A stretch of 64,000 bases of DNA from Citrus sinensis (Eukaryota > Streptophyta > Magnoliopsida > Sapindales > Rutaceae): NCBI RefSeq assembly GCF_022201045.2, contig NC_068558.1, positions 6,043,501 through 6,107,500 of the forward strand, given 5' to 3'. The translations under genes were made by a program, and so were the position numbers. The notes under the pieces were generated by a model that was given only the letters and a program-made list of their open reading frames with translations, searched no databases and was not told where the DNA came from. Positions 57,907-64,000 of the stretch are shown here, one piece after another (positions within the stretch are counted from its first letter, which is position 1; each line of letters opens with the position of its first letter).

Positions 57907-59806
57907 GATTGAGATTCACGCTTCATCATAAATAAACTCCAACTATAACCTTCAGATAATTAGACTATTAAGTGTTTTATAACATCACAAAACAACTCTT
58001 TAAATGAAATTTTCCTACTTATTTAAACCGACACGTCAATACAAAAAAAAAGTTTCAAAAAACTTTCTAAATAAATTTTCTTGTACGCATATAAGATAGT
58101 AAAACAAGCCTACTAAAAATAAAAATAATGATGAGGATTGGAATGAATCCGGCATTATTATTTTATTTTTGTCGCATTTTACACATGTATCGAGCGAGGT
58201 GGGCCATTGATAGCTCCGCATGATCAGATTCCCTTGTTCTCAGAAATTTCATATTTGACAGTACCCCATCTTGGTCGAATAATTAATAAAGAAAATTAGA
58301 GACGATATTTGCTGAGACTAGCGCTGAGTTTGCTGGCTTTGGAGAAGAGATCGAACATCGTAACTTTCAAACTTTGGACAGTAGAGGTTGAGGTTTGGGG
58401 CTCTGGGCTTCTCCACGTGGGAAGCAAATCTCGCACATAAAGAGATAAGAGATTTTTAATGTTTTAGCTGCCGCATAAATTTGTCCCGAAGTTGCTTTCA
58501 CGCGAATAGAGAGGTTGATTTTTTTTATTTGGGATCCTTCAATAATGAAAGGCGGTCATCAAAGTGAGGCTCCCCACCGATGCGTTTAAGCTTTTTCTTC
58601 TACTATACTCACGAAATATGAGTATACTCACGAAATATGAGTATAGTAGATATCTTTTGAATATTAAAAAAAATTTAAAGAATCTAAATAAGAGTATAAT
58701 AAATATTTTTTGAATATTAAAGAATATTTAAAGAATTTAAGCGATACCTTTTAAATATTATTGAGAGTTTAAAAAATTTAAACAGCATTTTAAAAAAGTA
58801 TATTCCACGATGAAAGGCTTAATTATATAATTTATTTATAAATATTAATTAGATGAAGGTTTCAGTTGTATAATATATTTGTAAATATTACTTATAATAT
58901 ATGATGTAATATCAGTAACAGTATTATATATACAGTATTCTTAAAAAAATAAAACTTTTGCTTTTTCTTTTTCTTTTTTTCAACATTTTTTAATCTTTTG
59001 GCAAGGCTTGAAAGAAGTTAAATGGGGAAGCGAAGAGGGTCCATCTCATTAATCTTTTTTCGCAACATGTGTATATCCTAATCCTCCCATGTGCCGTGCG
59101 TGCCTATCTATTTTTTTTTAACCTTTATAGGCAGTTGTACCCGGCATTCTTAGCCATCGCTTTGTCGCCACTTGAAACGTTTTAGCTTTCATCCAAAATT
59201 ATATAATACTTTGAATGAATGTCGAACTACTCCCCCGTAAAATAATAATATTTAAAATGCTCTCGAAGTTATTATAAATATCAAATTATTTTATTTTTAT
59301 TCAAAAGATAATAATTTTCACTGACCTCCCCTTAATATGCCCACAGTACACTCTAAACCCACACCGAGCTCCCTTAACTCACACTACACTTGGATAAAAA
59401 TCTCCCTAATAGGCGTTGATTGGTGTGACGTGACGTGTGAGCAGCTAGCTGCATTTTAGCCTCTCGTTAACACGTGTATTATTATTATTATTATTATTTT
59501 TTAAAAGATCTTTTAGAACATGAGTAATTGGGTATTAAGTGTGAGTAAATCTTAAACCAAACACAAGCATGGATGTCAATGATAATAACTGATGCTCAAA
59601 TCGAAGGATCAACGAAATTAATACAAAAATAAACTTGTATTTTCATAATTATCTTCTTACAATGTAGTTGTAAAATTCTCTCCTCAAATGCATTAAGCCA
59701 AACAATTAAACATTCCAATTATTTGTAATTTTTTCCATTACAGTTGTTTGGCAATGCTTTGAGCATTTGTGGACATTGTGGAGGATTACTTTTGAGATTT
59801 GTATAT

Positions 59807-59831
59807 CCTCCCCCACCCCCACCCCCACCCC
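59807..59831 (-). other. G-quadruplex-forming tract
   Basis: On the minus strand four runs of four or five G separated by single T bases, close to an A/T-rich stretch. Fits the G3+N1-7 pattern for four-stranded DNA. Confidence 0.75.
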
Positions 59832-62649
59832 AAATTTGCGTTTGGTAATTTCACCGAGATGTTTCACTAAAAAAAAAAAAAAAAAAATTCTAATGGTTGA
59901 AAAAATTCGGACAACTAAAGGATATGTCAATCGATTGCTCACAATTTGTTTAACATAATACTTTAAAGAAATGTCATTTTTTTTATTAAATAATAAACAT
60001 CCCAAGTGCTTGTTGATGTTATTTAGGAAATTAATGAAGAAGCGAGAACTATTAATGGAAATGATTTTTATGATTGGTCATAATTAACTAATTAATGTTA
60101 ATAATAAAATAAATTGTTAGTGTGCGTATATATAATCTTCCTCTCATGTGGGCGCTCTCAATTTTTTTTTTTGTTGCAAATACATTAGTAAGCCATTTAG
60201 TTTAACATAGTCAATGTTCAATTAATTATAAAGTCATATAGTTTAATAATATATCCGTATAAAAAAAAATAAGAATACTCACACGTAAGTGTATATATAT
60301 ATATATATATAAATTTGGATGGCAAAACTCAACATTTTATCATGAACAAAGAGAGACATGATATTGATTTTTTAAAATTAGGTTACAAAATTGACCTTGA
60401 TGATAACGGTCAAAGTAAAGTTTAGTTAAGTCCAAGGGAGGTCAATGTGAAATTGGCCATAAAATCTGTTTCAAGTGTGAGTTAGACATAGTTGAGGAGA
60501 GGATAGTGAAAATTACCCACCAAAAGATAAAAGAAAAATGAGAATGAGTTGATAATTTTTTTTTTCCTTAAACAAAATTACCATACAAAATGAGAGATAA
60601 GTTGTGTTTATAATACTTTAGTAGAGATTGCCATTTCATGAGAAATAATCCCAAATTAATCTTTATCCTAATAATAATAATAATAATGAGTTGCCACTTG
60701 CCAGGATAACGATTTGTTTTTGTTTTTGTTTTTATTTTCATTTTTTTTAATGAACCATTTGTCATCTGTGAACAAGCCATTTCTTCTTGTTGCTTCGCCG
60801 ATTCTAAGGCTTTGATATAAAAAATTGCCTGAATTAATTGTTGCTTTAGGAGATTAAAGATGTGTGCAATGTGACGTGGCAAGTCAAAGATAATGAGATT
60901 TGGTCGATTGTTTCGTCTGGGTCAGGTAAAGTAGTTAGTAATCCAAAAGTTTTGTCAAAAGGAGGTTGTAATCATAACCATGTCGATAACGAACGGTCCA
61001 TGCTTTTTATTCAAATTTATTTTGTTAATTATGCCCGCAGATTCCGGCCGGACCGTCTTTGACCCCTAAGTTACGTACTTGTCGTTGAAATAGACATTAA
61101 TATAATTAATTTAAGAAAATTATATAAATTTTATTACAAGGCTAATTGGCCTAATTGTGATTGTCGATTGTTATCAAACGACGCGTATCACAGTTTTTGC
61201 TGGTTTTATTCGTCGCGACGCAACTGATTTTTTGAAGTGGAACTTCTAAAGTTTGGATTTATCTTGTACCCCCCTCAAGGAAAAAAAAAAAAAAGAAAAA
61301 GAAGAAAAGAAAAGTGAAAAAGAAGAAAAGAAAAGTATGACGATAAGTGCTACTGAAAAGAGCTAAATAGGCATTCGATTTTTGTTGGATTGACCTTTAA
61401 TCGAATTGGATTGGATTGTAAAATAAAAATTTAATGTTATTAGATTGATTTATGTATCAACGTGTTAAAATCTAATACGACCAATTAACTTTTATTTTAT
61501 TTATTTATTTTTTAAAAGAGCCATTCGTTACTTTTATACTGAACTTACTAAAAGAAATAAAACCTAATTTTTTTATAACTATAAATATACAATAATAATA
61601 CAATGTACAAACTACAAGATACAACTAATGTTTACATTCAAATTTCAATTATTTTTTTCAACCATGTAATAAAAAAAACACATGAATCATTAAATTTTAA
61701 AGGAGTTGACTTTTTTTCTTCAATTGTTAGTGGTTAGAACTCTTCAGAGCAATTAACGACGATTATTTATAAATTTTTATTCTAATTAGATTAATCGGAT
61801 GAGATTGAATTGGATTTAATTTTATTAATTTGAATTATATTGAATTTCAATCAACGGCCGGATCGGATTGAATTTAAAATATAAAATAAATTGGACTTAA
61901 ATTTAACGAAATCCAGTGAATTTAAATCATTAAACAACCCTAGTTCTTACCACTTACTAAAGTGGCTTTTTGTGTGTGTATATTATATATAATATAAAAG
62001 TTTTACCGCTTCAAATAGGACCCTCACTCTCATCTATGTATGGTACTCCCATATCCAAACTCCATAAAAGTTCAATTTCTATGGATCACCTAAATATTTA
62101 TTTATATCCGTTTATTTAAAAGCTCTCTGACTCACTTCCAATTGCAAATTTATTTTATTTTTTTTTAGATACATTATTTTCTCTGGACTGGACAGAGAGG
62201 GATCTACTGGCCAAGAGGAATTAGCAATTACGGGGAGTTGGGTTTTCGGCAAATGAAACTCAAAAAAGGTTGATGTACTCCCTGCAATTTCAAGAGGGAT
62301 ATTATGCTTAACACTATTATACAGGAAACAAGACGCGGATAATCTTCAAAGCAATAGTTGGCACACTCTTTAGCTTCATTTATCCTACATTTAATTAGTC
62401 TCCAAAAAGCTATTTAAACAAAATTCAAGTCTCTTAAAAGAGGGAAAAAAAAAAAGAACAACAGCAGCAGCAGCAGCAACAGCAGAACACAAACTCTTAT
62501 GTTTAGATACTGACTGTACTTTTTGTTGGTTGCCCAGAAAACCAAACTTTCTTATATAAGACAGAAACTAGACTAAGCACGAACCTAAGGGATATCATAT
62601 TGAGATACCATATTATACAGAAGACAGCAGAGGTCACCTTAGACGAAAT

Positions 62650-63267
62650 CTAAGGCTTCTGGGTGACTGCTGCAGCTTGGTGCCTAGCGGCGAATCGATT
62701 AACCAAAGCAAGAGCGTTACTAGTGACTTGGGCAACATTTGTGACCCTTCTCCTGATCGCAGCCTTTACATTTCCATCCATGAAACGACCATCAAAATCA
62801 TCTAAGCAAGTGTTCTCATCAGTTAGTGCGGCACTAACCCAAGTCTGCACACTACTCATGTGCCACGTAAAGTCCTGGCCGACAGCTCGTCCCACATGGC
62901 CAAGCTCCCTGACGGATTGACTAAGTCGGTCTACGCCGTCACCCATGTTCTCTATGCAGTCTTTCACAGCTAGGAACTCTCTCTTCTTGATTCCCCTAAC
63001 TTTAGTCAGCTTGCCCACAAAAGCAGCAGCTGACCGTGCCCTGCTTAAGCTCACTGACAAGGCAGTTACAGCAAGCTGATGCTCATTTCGGATGGCATGA
63101 CCATAACCTGAGAGGCACTGAACGCATAACGCTGGATATCGAGAGGCTCTACACGAATTTCTGATAAAGTTTGCGGGAGTGGAATGCCCGGGAATGGCAG
63201 AATTTGCCATTCCAGCCAAGTAAAGGTGGAAGAAGAGAGCTAGTGAGACGAGGGAAAGCTTAGCCAT
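62650..63267 (-). CDS. pectin methylesterase inhibitor, array member 5
   Basis: Single-exon gene, 205 residues, secreted PMEI-family protein. Signal peptide about residues 1-23. Cysteines Cys39, Cys48, Cys104 and Cys154 are at family positions; there is an extra Cys51 three residues after the second. QTWVSAALTDENTC and TSNALALVNRFA are present. The protein is more basic than its array neighbours, including an RGIKKRE stretch where the others have Pro-Arg-Glu. TATA box about 70 bases upstream. Probably inhibits cell-wall pectin methylesterase; target not predictable. Confidence 0.9.
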   Translation of the reverse strand: MAKLSLVSLALFFHLYLAGMANSAIPGHSTPANFIRNSCRASRYPALCVQCLSGYGHAIRNEHQLAVTALSVSLSRARSAAAFVGKLTKVRGIKKREFLAVKDCIENMGDGVDRLSQSVRELGHVGRAVGQDFTWHMSSVQTWVSAALTDENTCLDDFDGRFMDGNVKAAIRRRVTNVAQVTSNALALVNRFAARHQAAAVTQKP

Positions 63268-63336
63268 ATATCTTGGTGCAACAGAAAGACAGACTACTAT
63301 TATTGAAAGAAGAAATGGATTAAATGATGGGAATTG

Positions 63337-63344
63337 TTTATATA
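63337..63344 (-). promoter_or_regulatory. TATA box of PMEI member 5
   Basis: TATATAAA on the minus strand, 70 bases before the start codon. Confidence 0.55.
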
Positions 63345-64000
63345 GAACTCAAAAGGCCGTTGCCCATCTTCTTCAAAAATTAAAAGAAAATGCCATTGCG
63401 TGTCTCCTTTTCCTTAGCTCCTGGTACATTTAAATCTCTTTGTGCTCCTTTAATTTATTTATCTCACTCCAAACGGTGGCATGCAATTAAAAGCTTCGAT
63501 ATTTACTTTTCATTTCCTTAAATCTTCTTTCTATGAATAAAGATATTTCTTGGCGTGCGTGTAATCCGTGTGCCTAACCTACCATCATTTAGCTCCAACA
63601 CGTCACTGGAGTATCATCATCCAAAGAAATGATTAAGTTTGGGACAGTAGCATAATAAAATTAAATGCAAGATTTGGCAACCAAGGATAATAGTATACAC
63701 TGGACAATATATGATCTAACCACAGTCTACCAATATACAAAATAAATATCTAACTAATTAAAGTCTTGATCTTGTCATCTAAACGTAAATGTACATCATC
63801 TAACTGACCTATCCACAAACTGATACTTGAAATAATTTAGTAGGGATTGGAATTTGGAAGGTTGAAGATTTTGTAATGGGCTCCACACCTCAATACTGTA
63901 TTTAATGCACCAACTTTTGGGGATACAGATTGATGGCTCTTGCGTTAAATACACACATACCGTTGTTAAGTGTTATATACAAGCAAGTCACTGTCTCGAT
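63345..64000. other. upstream region of PMEI member 5
   Basis: AT-rich flank to the window end; no gene recognised. Confidence 0.5.

Larger units (their letters stand above)
56953..62649. other. 5.7-kb spacer between PMEI members 4 and 5
   Basis: No gene recognised. It holds the dispersed repeat at 57625-57790, a hairpin at 57836-57906, a small tandem repeat around 58605-58645 (two ACTCACGAAATATGAGTAT units), the G-rich tract at 59807-59831, a (TA)n at 60291-60312 and a CAG-rich run at 62463-62486. ORFs of 60-104 codons here look like chance. Confidence 0.5.

Overview
The window is nuclear DNA of a flowering plant, almost certainly a eudicot: its genes are split by GT-AG introns, the spacers are AT-rich, and it holds plant-type Ty3/Athila and Ty1/copia elements, a Kaonashi-type MULE, MITEs, a tRNA-derived SINE and a cluster of pectin methylesterase inhibitor genes. 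A rosid such as Citrus would fit, but nothing here proves the species. All gene models come from reading splice sites and family similarity by eye.

Layout. 1-11108: an Athila-type retrotransposon on the minus strand. Its 3' LTR is cut by the window start, its 5' LTR is complete (9749-11108), and gag-pol is decayed. Between integrase and the 3' LTR lie three open reading frames on the same strand: a basic 77-residue protein, a 185-residue Arg/Cys-rich protein, and a 235-residue homologue of the cytokinin-activating enzyme LONELY GUY (LOG) with an altered catalytic motif. This cargo is the most striking feature of the window. The Athila element sits inside an older MULE transposase/OTU pseudogene (11109 to about 13412).

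15.6-35.0 kb is the conserved genic block. It holds beta-type vacuolar processing enzyme (minus, 9 exons), an NDUFAF6-like mitochondrial complex I assembly factor (minus), the HSP70-HSP90 organizing protein HOP/STI1 (plus, 7 exons, perfect heat-shock element upstream) and plastid translation elongation factor EF-G (minus, 4 exons). These are single housekeeping or stress genes with no obvious shared pathway.

38.7-63.3 kb is a dispersed array of pectin methylesterase inhibitor (PMEI) genes, all on the minus strand: three intact single-exon genes (38757, 55195, 62650), one full-length pseudogene (40718) and one C-terminal relic (46370). The array has been spread apart by transposons. These include a very young copia element with identical LTRs and unusual TG...CT termini (46891-52085), two families of hAT-like non-autonomous elements with 8-bp target duplications, a pair of about 612-bp Mutator-like MITEs (one split by a hAT element), and a SINE (56749-56935). 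The remaining spacers are AT-rich with microsatellites, and I see no genes in them.
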